Shown piece after piece: positions 57,547 through 64,000 of a stretch of 64,000 nucleotides of DNA. Source of the stretch: Paraburkholderia ribeironis (lineage in GTDB: Bacteria; Pseudomonadota; Gammaproteobacteria; Burkholderiales; Burkholderiaceae); contig NZ_CYGX02000031.1 in assembly GCF_900019265.1 (NCBI RefSeq), positions 100,677 through 164,676 of the forward strand, given 5' to 3'. Below the pieces are notes generated by a model. The model was not told the DNA's origin and made no database searches. It saw nothing but the letters and a program-made list of their open reading frames with translations. Numbering within the stretch: position 1 is the stretch's first letter; each line of letters opens with the position of its first letter. Both the position numbers and the translations under genes were made by a program.

Positions 57547-57772
57547 GCGCCTGGCTGTTTTCCGCAGGCTTCCCGCGACGTTGTGTCTGCCGCCAAAAGA
57601 CTTCTGACTGGCATCCGTTGGTCGACGCGCAACACTCTTGCGCACTCCCACTCCCCCGCAAAAGCCTCCACCCACGTCCCATAAGGGCGGACGCTCGATG
57701 GCACGCTCGATGCATAACCGCTGCCACCCCAAATCGGGGAGTTGCCGACATCGATCTGAAACGAGGTGTGCA

Positions 57773-59245
57773 ATGTCGAGTGTGCAGAGTTCACGCCGGC
57801 CCATGAACTGGCACGGCCGGCCAGTCCCGCCACGTAGCGCCGCTACTCGCCGCAATCGCCCCGATCGCGACGGATTCGTGTCGCTCGGGCTGCGCATTGC
57901 CGGTTTGATCGGCAGTTTCCCGAAGTGGCTGTGGCCATATCTCCTGCCGTGGATCATCGGCATACTGGCGATCATCTTCATCTGCCTCGGCGTGCGGGAC
58001 GTACGGACCCGGCAATTGCTGGTGCCACCCGTCGAAACGCCGCAGTCGTTATCCGAGCGAGGTTATTCGTCTGCTTTCCTCGCCGAGCGGATCATGGCGT
58101 CGATGCGCGAAATTGGTCAGGATGCCGAATCCATTCCGCACGACACGATGACCGACAACGACGCGCGGCCCGACATCCAGATCCCCGGCCCGGAGATGTC
58201 CTATGCGTCGACGGTGCGGTTCGTCAAGGGCATCGTCAACCGACCCGACGTGGTCGTTCATGTCGGCATCACGAAGGCTAACGACGGCGCGAACGCCTAT
58301 GTGGCCCACGTGCGGATAGAAGGCGGTCCGTTCAATTCCCATGAGAGCGCGGTGCCGTTCGAAGGACCGGACCTCGAAAAATTCATCCATGACATCGCCG
58401 TCATGGCGATGCGGCTCGCCGAGCCGAACATCCTTGCGAGCCATCTCTTCACGCAGGTTCAGAACACCCGTTGCTCACTCGCACAATGCGATTACCGCGA
58501 GATCGTCGCGATCTATGACGAAGTGATCACACTGCCCGGTTCCGAGCAGGCCGAATGGGCGCACGCGGGCAAAGCGTGGCTGCTCACCAGTCAGAAGCTC
58601 TCGAGACAGGCTGAACAGGAAACCCGCGAAGCGTTGACCACGTATAAGGATTCGGCGGTACTGCGGGCAAGTCTCGGCGTTGCGCTCGAACAGCAGAACC
58701 GCATCGACGACGCCATCGCCGAGTTGCGCGCCGGGGCGAATGAGAAATCGAAAACGGCGGAAAATCTGCGCCTTCTCGGCGACGTGCTGTTGCATGCGAA
58801 GCGCAATGCCGAAGCACTCAGCGCATTCAGGCAGGCGTACGAGATGAATCCGGACTCGGTCAACAATCTGCATGACTGGGGCGAAGCGCTGGTCGCCGTC
58901 GGCGACTACGACACCGCGATCGACAAGCTTTCCAGTGCCGTCAAGTTGCGCCCCGATCTGGCGCCCTCGTACGAGACATGGGGACGCGCACTCGATCACA
59001 AAGGCGATCTGCGAGGCGCAGCGCGCAAATACGCGCAAGCCTTGCAACTCGACGCGCAGTCGTTGACCGTGCGCGAAATCCAACTGGCGCGGCTCGCCGA
59101 CACCGATCAGGACGGCGACGTAGCCGACGCGCCGAAGCCGGACGCGCGCACCAAACCCGTTTCAAATCCGCCCGCAGCACTTCCCTTCCAGGCATCGCTC
59201 GAAGCACGACGCACTGCCGGATGGACCGCGATGCCGACGGCCTGA
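57773..59245 (+). CDS. Membrane-anchored TPR protein
   Basis: The protein has 490 residues. A hydrophilic basic N-terminus (1-45) is followed by one membrane helix (about 52-74, WPYLLPWIIGILAIIFICLG), a mixed domain (about 95-260) and at least five tetratricopeptide repeats (about 290-450; for example NLRLLGDVLLHAKRNAEALS and NLHDWGEALVAVGDYDTAID). The tail is rich in Asp and Pro. ATG at 57773 has GAGGTG upstream. It precedes the endolysin/holin pair on the same strand with a 56-base gap, so a joint role at the envelope is possible. No known family was recognised for the middle domain. Confidence 0.75.
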   Translation: MSSVQSSRRPMNWHGRPVPPRSAATRRNRPDRDGFVSLGLRIAGLIGSFPKWLWPYLLPWIIGILAIIFICLGVRDVRTRQLLVPPVETPQSLSERGYSSAFLAERIMASMREIGQDAESIPHDTMTDNDARPDIQIPGPEMSYASTVRFVKGIVNRPDVVVHVGITKANDGANAYVAHVRIEGGPFNSHESAVPFEGPDLEKFIHDIAVMAMRLAEPNILASHLFTQVQNTRCSLAQCDYREIVAIYDEVITLPGSEQAEWAHAGKAWLLTSQKLSRQAEQETREALTTYKDSAVLRASLGVALEQQNRIDDAIAELRAGANEKSKTAENLRLLGDVLLHAKRNAEALSAFRQAYEMNPDSVNNLHDWGEALVAVGDYDTAIDKLSSAVKLRPDLAPSYETWGRALDHKGDLRGAARKYAQALQLDAQSLTVREIQLARLADTDQDGDVADAPKPDARTKPVSNPPAALPFQASLEARRTAGWTAMPTA

Positions 59246-59301
59246 CCCGCGCCAGCATTCCACGCTCCAGCGTACACACAGCCGAAGAGGAGAGAGAGTC
59301 G

Positions 59302-59784
59302 ATGGACAGTTTCGAAGACGCGTTCAAGGCATTGATCGGCAACGAAGGCGGTTACTGCTTCAATCCGGCCGATCCCGGTGGCGAAACAATGTTGGGCGTG
59401 ACGGCGCGCGTCGCGCGCAACGCGGGCTATACCGGCGCGATGAAGGATCTGCCGCTGGACACCGCGCGGCAGATCGCCAAACAGAAACACTGGGATCCTT
59501 TGCACCTCGATGAACTCGACCCGCGCGTCGCCTTTCAGATATTGGACGCCAACTACAACGGCGGCCTCGTCGCGTTGTGGATCCAAAAAGCGTCCGGCGC
59601 AAAAAAAGACGGCAAGTTCGGCTCGGACACACTGGACGCAGTGAAGAGTGCGGACCCGATGAAGTTCGTCACGCGCTTTGCCGCCTATCGCCTGCGCTAT
59701 CTGCGAAATCTGCATACGTGGCCCAACTTCAGCCGCGGCTGGACCGCACGGATGGCCGACAATCTTCTTCTGGGAGCAGCATGA
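59302..59784 (+). CDS. Glycoside hydrolase family 108 endolysin (N-acetylmuramidase)
   Basis: The protein has 160 residues. The catalytic opening FEDAFKALIGNEGGYCFNPADPGGETMLGVT contains the Glu of the GH108 EGGY motif. The C-terminal part, ILDANYNGGLVALWIQKASG then GKFGSDTLDAVK, is the peptidoglycan-binding PG_binding_3 domain. It lacks a signal peptide, as for holin-dependent phage endolysins. GAGGAG precedes ATG 59302. The stop overlaps the next start (ATGA). Confidence 0.9.
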   Translation: MDSFEDAFKALIGNEGGYCFNPADPGGETMLGVTARVARNAGYTGAMKDLPLDTARQIAKQKHWDPLHLDELDPRVAFQILDANYNGGLVALWIQKASGAKKDGKFGSDTLDAVKSADPMKFVTRFAAYRLRYLRNLHTWPNFSRGWTARMADNLLLGAA

Positions 59785-60473
59785 TGGACTGGTCAAAAGT
59801 AGCGGCGAACATTGGCGGCACCGCTCCGCTTCTCGCCGGGCTAGTAGGCGGCCCGATCGGACTGGGCGTGACGGCCGCCGCGGCGATCATTTCGCATGCA
59901 CTCGGCACGCCAAGCGACCCTGCTTTCGTCGAACCTGCATTGAACAGTCCCGGCGCACTCGAAAAAATCAGGCAAGCCGAAAGCGCGAACTCGCTGCAGT
60001 TGCAGCAACTGGTCGTCACCGCCGCTCAGATGAGGCTCGTTCACGAAAGCGATATGGCGCGCATCGAAGCCGGCGATCAGGCCATCATGGGCGCGATGGG
60101 CGTCGCCAACCGCGACTGGGTGCCGAAGGTACTTGCGATGGCCGTCACCACGGGCTTCTTCGGCATCCTGCTGTTGATGGCGTTCCAGCCTTTGCCGGGA
60201 CTCAACAAGGATCTCGTCAATGTGATCGTCGGTGCGTTGGGGACGGCGTGGGTCAGCATCATCGGCTACTACTTCGGCACGACGATCGGATCGATGCGGA
60301 AAACCGGGTTGCTCGCCAAACCGGACGTGCCCATCACACCGGATAGCGCAGTCACGCTGCGGGAACCGGCCGCGCCGCCGGCAGCGCATGCGCAAACCGC
60401 GGCGGCGCCTTCGTGTGACGAACTGCAGCCATTCACGCCTGGCGGGCAGGGACCGATTTTCTCCGGCAATTGA
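59781..60473 (+). CDS. GTA-type three-helix holin family protein
   Basis: The protein has 230 residues. An N-terminal hydrophobic segment (about 10-40, IGGTAPLLAGLVGGPIGLGV) is followed by a charged helix and two membrane helices (about 115-137 and 145-167) around MAFQPLPGLNKD. This matches the family of three-helix holins first named for gene-transfer-agent release. A Pro/Ala-rich tail of about 50 residues follows. It overlaps the endolysin stop by four bases, forming a lysis-like pair. No phage structural genes are near. Confidence 0.82.
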   Translation: MMDWSKVAANIGGTAPLLAGLVGGPIGLGVTAAAAIISHALGTPSDPAFVEPALNSPGALEKIRQAESANSLQLQQLVVTAAQMRLVHESDMARIEAGDQAIMGAMGVANRDWVPKVLAMAVTTGFFGILLLMAFQPLPGLNKDLVNVIVGALGTAWVSIIGYYFGTTIGSMRKTGLLAKPDVPITPDSAVTLREPAAPPAAHAQTAAAPSCDELQPFTPGGQGPIFSGN

Positions 60474-61252
60474 TGAGCCGTTCGTCAATCAAGCGACGCA
60501 CGCGGCGCAAGCGCTGGTGCAATCCTCCATTGCGTGCGTCGCCGCTTTTCCCAAGTCTCTTTCGCAGCCGCGCTGATGATCGCTGCCGGAAAAGCGAAAG
60601 CCGTGATACGGTGATCTGCTCGTCTTTATGCCGGCATGCTACCTGGTTGCGCAAAATCGCATTCAAAACGCACATTTTTTTAGAGATTGTTAATACAATC
60701 GACTTTCTGCCCGATGTCATTCCCAACCGATCGAGGATGATGTAGATTTCTTTGCAACGGACGTTTATTTTGATATGCGGGTTCACGAAGCAATCATTTT
60801 GGTGGGCCACCTTGTCAGGTAGAACGCCGCATGAGCTGGACAATAAGAGAACTGGTGCTGGTAAACGCCTGGCATATAGTCCACCCGGTGTCGCACCGCA
60901 AAAAGCAAGGGTAAACGTCAGGCTGTGAAAGCTTACAAGCCGCTCAGGGACATTCTAGTTTGGTTGTTGACGCGCAACCCACATGGTCAAACGAAACGCC
61001 CAAGATTGATCGAATTACAATTGAATTTTTGCGCGCCATTTCTTGCGGATGTACATACATATTCACTTTATCAATGATAAGGGAAATTGAAGATTGTGCA
61101 TACAATGGCATATTGCCATTATCCGCGAAACATGCCACCGTCAATTGCTTGCCATTTTGATTTCAATCAGGATTTGCCTGCCTTTCAATTTCGCATTTAT
61201 CTGTTATGTCAGTCGAATTTTTCCTCAAATTTATTAAAACTGTTAAATCTCG
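60474..61252. other. AT-rich island without confident genes
   Basis: About 780 bases, markedly more AT-rich than the rest, especially 61000-61290. Several frames of 60-136 codons exist on both strands but none has a family resemblance with a good start. It carries a dyad ATGGCA-TAT-TGCCAT (61105-61119) and a 15-base sequence identical to part of the mhp operator region (61093-61107). Probably foreign or decayed DNA. Confidence 0.5.
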
Positions 61253-61456
61253 ATGACGTTGAAGTGCCGAGAAAGAAAAATATATAGAGCAAATGATCCG
61301 AACGGCAAGCTCGACCCGGCCACCATTGTCCGCTCGAGTGGCGATGCCGACTGGGACGCCACCGCCCTTCAGGCCGTGCAGCGTTCGAACCCGATGCCGA
61401 TCGACACGAATGGAAAGGCACCCGCGCGCTTCCTGATCACACTACGACCCAATTGA
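61253..61456 (+). pseudogene. TolA/TonB C-terminal domain remnant
   Basis: The frame of 67 codons starts in AT-rich sequence (MTLKCRERKIYRAN) and passes into a high-GC end, DPNGKLDPATIVRSSGDADW then ALQAVQRSNPMPIDTNGKAP and FLITLRPN. That end is the closing part of the TonB/TolA C-terminal domain. The membrane anchor, the proline- or lysine-rich spacer and the start of the domain are missing. It is treated as the 3' end of a gene cut by the island, though a short open frame survives. Confidence 0.65.
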
Positions 61457-61475
61457 CGCCAAGGCAGAATGCCCA

Positions 61476-62645
61476 ATGAGAAAAAGGAAAGTTACACGGT
61501 GGCGGGTCCAGGCGATCGCTATCGTTTTCTGTAGCGCAATGGTTTGCTGTACCGCGGCGTCTGCCCAAATGGGAGTGGCTCACCCGAACGCAGAATGCCA
61601 GCTGAAGATGGAAGCGCACCTGCCCATGACAGAAAACTCGGGACACTACATGGTTCCGGTCAACATCGGCGGGAAGGACTATCCGATGATGGTCGATACG
61701 GGCGCGGTAAAGACAGCCTTGACGCCGGCTGCGGCCGACATGATGGGGCTTGACGTTGATGGTCGACGCGCGCAGCGTGTTGCCGGCATCGGCGGAGAGG
61801 CCTGGTCGGAATACGCACGGATTGTGCCCTCGCTCAAGCTGGGACCGTCGGAGTGGATTAACCTCAAGGTGCTGACAGCCGACATGTTGCCCGCGAAGCT
61901 GAGGGCCATGCAACCACCGCCAGTTGGCCTGCTTGGAGCAGACGTACTTTCGCGCTACGACGTCGAATTCGATTTTCCGGCGAAACAGATGACGCTCTAC
62001 ACGGCGCAAAACTGCTTTGGGTGGTTCGTCCCATGGCAGGGCCGATATCATGAATACTTTCCGGACTCGGCAAAACAGCATCTTTTTTTGCTGGCGGTGG
62101 TACTCAATGGCCATCCGATACATGCGATGCTGGATACCGGTGCTTCACGGTCCCTGGTGACGAAGCGCGCAGCACTCAATGCGAATGTAGACGAACAAGC
62201 CCTCAATCAATTCCCTGCCGCTTTCGGGACCGGTTTTGGGGGAACCGCGGTCACCACACATCGTGGCCGATTCAACAGTCTTCAGATCGGGCCACTGGTC
62301 TACCGCGACGCCCGTCTGGACATAGGAGAGATGGAACTGGCAACCGGCGACATGCTGCTAGGCATGGATTTCATGCGGACACGGCGAGTTTGGGTGTCGT
62401 ATTCAAATAACCGGGTATTCATGCAGCCTGCCGATTTTGGCGCCGCACAGCCGACCATACCAGCATGGCCACCAGGCACACCTATGCAGCGCTCCACCGG
62501 GCCGACCGTATCGACGGACGCCGAAGAAAACCTGCGCGACCTCCTCGACCATCGGCCAGATCTGTCGACACATACGCACATCACCTATTCACCCAGCATC
62601 CAGGTCAGGCAGGGGACCAGGCTGCAATTGCCGCCGTTGCATTGA
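61476..62645 (+). CDS. Secreted protein with two retropepsin-like aspartyl protease domains
   Basis: The protein has 389 residues. The signal peptide (about 1-30) ends near ASAQ. The first pepsin-like half has MVPVNIGGKDYPMMVDTGAV with VGLLGADVLSRYDVEFDF; the second has LLAVVLNGHPIHAMLDTGAS with MLLGMDFMRTRRVW. Each has the DTG-A/S active-site motif and the hydrophobic-Gly flap pattern of bacterial clan AA proteases, so two domains in one chain could form an intramolecular pair. The C-terminus is proline-rich. It starts 19 bases after the TolA/TonB remnant. Confidence 0.82.
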   Translation: MRKRKVTRWRVQAIAIVFCSAMVCCTAASAQMGVAHPNAECQLKMEAHLPMTENSGHYMVPVNIGGKDYPMMVDTGAVKTALTPAAADMMGLDVDGRRAQRVAGIGGEAWSEYARIVPSLKLGPSEWINLKVLTADMLPAKLRAMQPPPVGLLGADVLSRYDVEFDFPAKQMTLYTAQNCFGWFVPWQGRYHEYFPDSAKQHLFLLAVVLNGHPIHAMLDTGASRSLVTKRAALNANVDEQALNQFPAAFGTGFGGTAVTTHRGRFNSLQIGPLVYRDARLDIGEMELATGDMLLGMDFMRTRRVWVSYSNNRVFMQPADFGAAQPTIPAWPPGTPMQRSTGPTVSTDAEENLRDLLDHRPDLSTHTHITYSPSIQVRQGTRLQLPPLH

Positions 62646-62978
62646 CTGGATCGATTGCGAGCCCGCCTGGCCTGACTGGTTTGCGAAACTACGACGCAGC
62701 AAGGACCGTACAGATACGCGAATCAATGGAAATTAGCAGTCCAAAGTATCATCCTGTAGCGTTCATCTCATTCGGAAAGGGCCGCACTACGGCGCAGCAA
62801 GCGGGGCTGACGATACGACTTGCTCGACGGAAAGTTCCGTCTTTTTATCTCAAATCTGGCAACAAAGCTTACCTGAATGGGCGATTACTCCCGCCAGTTC
62901 GCAAAACTACAATGTAATCACTGACTGCGAACACGAACGTTCGCAGCAAGACAAAGACCGAACTGGAGGTAGTTAATC
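62646..62978. other. Intergenic region with a hairpin upstream of the DUF4148 gene
   Basis: About 330 bases. A hairpin CTGCGAAC-N6-GTTCGCAG lies at 62925-62946, 33 bases before the next ATG. A 150-codon frame overlapping the end of the protease gene (62465-62917) is not accepted as a gene. Confidence 0.4.
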
Positions 62979-63296
62979 ATGAAATCGCTCGTTCAAGCTG
63001 TTGTTATCGCCGCTGTGTTGGCCGTTCCCGTTGCTTCGTTTGCACAAACCAACCAGCCTGTGACCCGCGCCCAGGTGCGCGCCGAACTGGTCCAACTCGA
63101 AAAGGCCGGCTATCAACCGGGCCACGCGGACCCGCACTATCCGGCTGACATCCAGGCCGCGCAGGCTCGCGTCGACGCGCAAAAAGGCACCGCGCAGCCG
63201 GCTGAAAGCGGCTTCGGTGGTGCGGTAAGCGGCTCGTCGCAAGCGGGCCATGCGGCTGCGCCGGCCGGTTCGAAGTCGATCTACTTCGGCCGGTAA
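62979..63296 (+). CDS. DUF4148 secreted protein
   Basis: The protein has 105 residues. The signal peptide MKSLVQAVVIAAVLAVPVAS ends near SFAQ. The DUF4148 core is VTRAQVRAELVQLEKAGYQP, then DPHYPADIQAAQARV. A Gly/Ser/Ala-rich tail follows. CTGGAGG lies upstream of ATG 62979. Function unknown; common in many copies in Burkholderia-group genomes and probably periplasmic. Confidence 0.92.
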   Translation: MKSLVQAVVIAAVLAVPVASFAQTNQPVTRAQVRAELVQLEKAGYQPGHADPHYPADIQAAQARVDAQKGTAQPAESGFGGAVSGSSQAGHAAAPAGSKSIYFGR

Positions 63297-63693
63297 GTGC
63301 CGCGAAGTAGCAGTGCGCGCCGGTAAGCCATAGTTCGGAGGCAGCGCGGCTCGATCTGGTTTTCGACCGCGCGAACCTCTGACGCCAGGCCCCGCGCGCA
63401 AACCGGCCGCTTAGCGCGCCCCTGCGTGGCGCGCTCCTGATTCAAATGAACTGGCCCGCGACCGGGTATCTCCGATCGCGGGCCAGTGCTGTATCCGTTA
63501 CCTCCGTCATCGGACTCCCGATGACTTCGCCTGGGCCTTCGCGGTCCAGGCGCTTTTTCACGCCACCGTATGCGCTGCATGCGCACCGTTGGAGCTCAGC
63601 GCCTTCGATCCGGCCTCTTGTTCAACATGGCTGTGGCCTCGGTAATGGCCGGCCATCGTCTGCCTGATTCAATGGCTGAGCGCAACCGCAGTG
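63297..63693. other. Intergenic region with a strong hairpin (63450-63487)
   Basis: About 400 bases between convergent genes. A perfect 12-pair stem ACTGGCCCGCGA / TCGCGGGCCAGT with a 14-base loop lies at 63450-63487, without a T-run; it may act as a transcription end in both directions. No gene is accepted here. Confidence 0.5.
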
Positions 63694-63942
63694 TCAATCG
63701 CGTGCGATCAGATCGCCCACTCGACCACGCCCGGTGACGAGACAGCTCGACAAAAAATTCTCGCCCTGGCTGCTGGCTCCGGCGTCTCCAAAGCCCTTCT
63801 TCAAAGCGTTCGACTTGACCAGCTCAGCACCCTGATGACACGTTATTGTGCCGATCTCTCCGGCTTGCGCACGCATTAACGCCCTATCCGCCATCAGATA
63901 GCCAAGCAACAGCACCACGGCAATATTGAACGCCTGTCTCAT
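63694..63942 (-). CDS. Small hypothetical protein with an N-terminal membrane helix
   Basis: The protein has 82 residues. MRQAFNIAVVLLLGYLMADR is a short hydrophobic helix or signal anchor; the rest has two Cys residues (ITCHQGAEL, LSSCLVTG) and no recognised domain. GAGGAG lies eight bases upstream of ATG 63942, which supports a real gene. No family recognised. Confidence 0.55.
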   Translation of the reverse strand: MRQAFNIAVVLLLGYLMADRALMRAQAGEIGTITCHQGAELVKSNALKKGFGDAGASSQGENFLSSCLVTGRGRVGDLIARD

Positions 63943-64000
63943 CGGTTGTCTCCTCGTTTGGAAGAGACTAACGCGAACCCGAGAAGCGCGGTCCTAGGGG

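Noticed and set aside
60433-60843. A 136-codon minus-strand frame in the AT-rich island
   Set aside because: It overlaps the holin 3' end in antisense, and its composition changes midway. No domain was recognised, though a foreign gene cannot be fully excluded.
62465-62917. A 150-codon plus-strand frame overlapping the protease 3' end
   Set aside because: The first third is antiphase to the recognised protease and the rest shows no family signal or good start.
63691-63879. A 62-codon plus-strand frame near the right end
   Set aside because: It is antisense to a minus-strand frame that has a strong ribosome-binding site and a membrane helix; it has no comparable start itself.

Overview
The window is high-GC DNA with compact genes, frequent GTG and TTG starts, and families typical of the Burkholderiaceae: an Mhp aromatic pathway, monomeric isocitrate dehydrogenase, DUF4148 secreted proteins, a gram-negative porin and FCD-type GntR regulators. 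A Paraburkholderia-like soil or rhizosphere bacterium is the best guess. This comes from gene content only; no rRNA or tRNA marker is present. No CRISPR array, complete insertion sequence or RNA gene was found.

Layout. 1-12.5 kb is a signalling block: a periplasmic-binding-fold protein without a signal peptide, a SulP transporter fused to a cyclic-nucleotide-binding domain, a divergent SAM/class III adenylate cyclase/ATPase/TPR protein, a frameshifted chemotaxis receptor, a sugar-type binding protein, and an LRR kinase carrying a 26-unit hexamer repeat. 12.8-23.4 kb is a mixed housekeeping and accessory stretch: Ogt, an M20 amidohydrolase, a PAP2 phosphatase, an AraC regulator, a secreted alpha/beta hydrolase, an SDR remnant, dienelactone hydrolase, cyanase, a porin, and a DHA2 exporter with a decayed copy of its 3' end. 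23.5-30.1 kb is a sugar-diacid catabolic cluster (glucarate dehydratase, MFS permease, GntR/FCD regulator, SLC13-type carrier, hydrolase). 30.5-34.5 kb holds a small conserved protein, monomeric NADP isocitrate dehydrogenase and an internally deleted DHA2 gene.

34.5-43.6 kb is a complete 3-(3-hydroxyphenyl)propionate pathway, mhpA-B-D-F-E-T-C, with divergent IclR-type mhpR and a dyad operator between mhpR and mhpA. Its products enter central metabolism as pyruvate, acetyl-CoA and succinate. 43.6-47.9 kb holds peroxide/redox genes (a thioredoxin-reductase-like flavoprotein with a cNMP domain, 1-Cys peroxiredoxin) and an ABM monooxygenase with an iron alcohol dehydrogenase. 48.0-56.6 kb holds two paralogous modules, each made of a binding protein, a histidine kinase and a response regulator; only one also has the ABC ATPase and permease. 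57-60.5 kb has a small secreted protein, a TPR membrane protein and a GH108 endolysin/GTA-type holin pair. 60.5-61.3 kb is an AT-rich island ending in a TolA/TonB remnant. A tandem retropepsin-like protein, a DUF4148 protein and a small membrane-anchored protein close the window.

The strongest candidate for an undescribed system is the divergent pair at 2.0-8.0 kb. The cyclase carries the Lys/Thr substrate pair of class IIIb (bicarbonate-responsive) enzymes, and its neighbour is a SulP-family anion transporter with a C-terminal cAMP-type binding domain. This suggests a local anion/cAMP feedback circuit. Second is the duplicated two-component/binding-protein locus, with a 12-bp-period repeat array in its divergent promoter and a 10-bp tandem repeat between its two halves.
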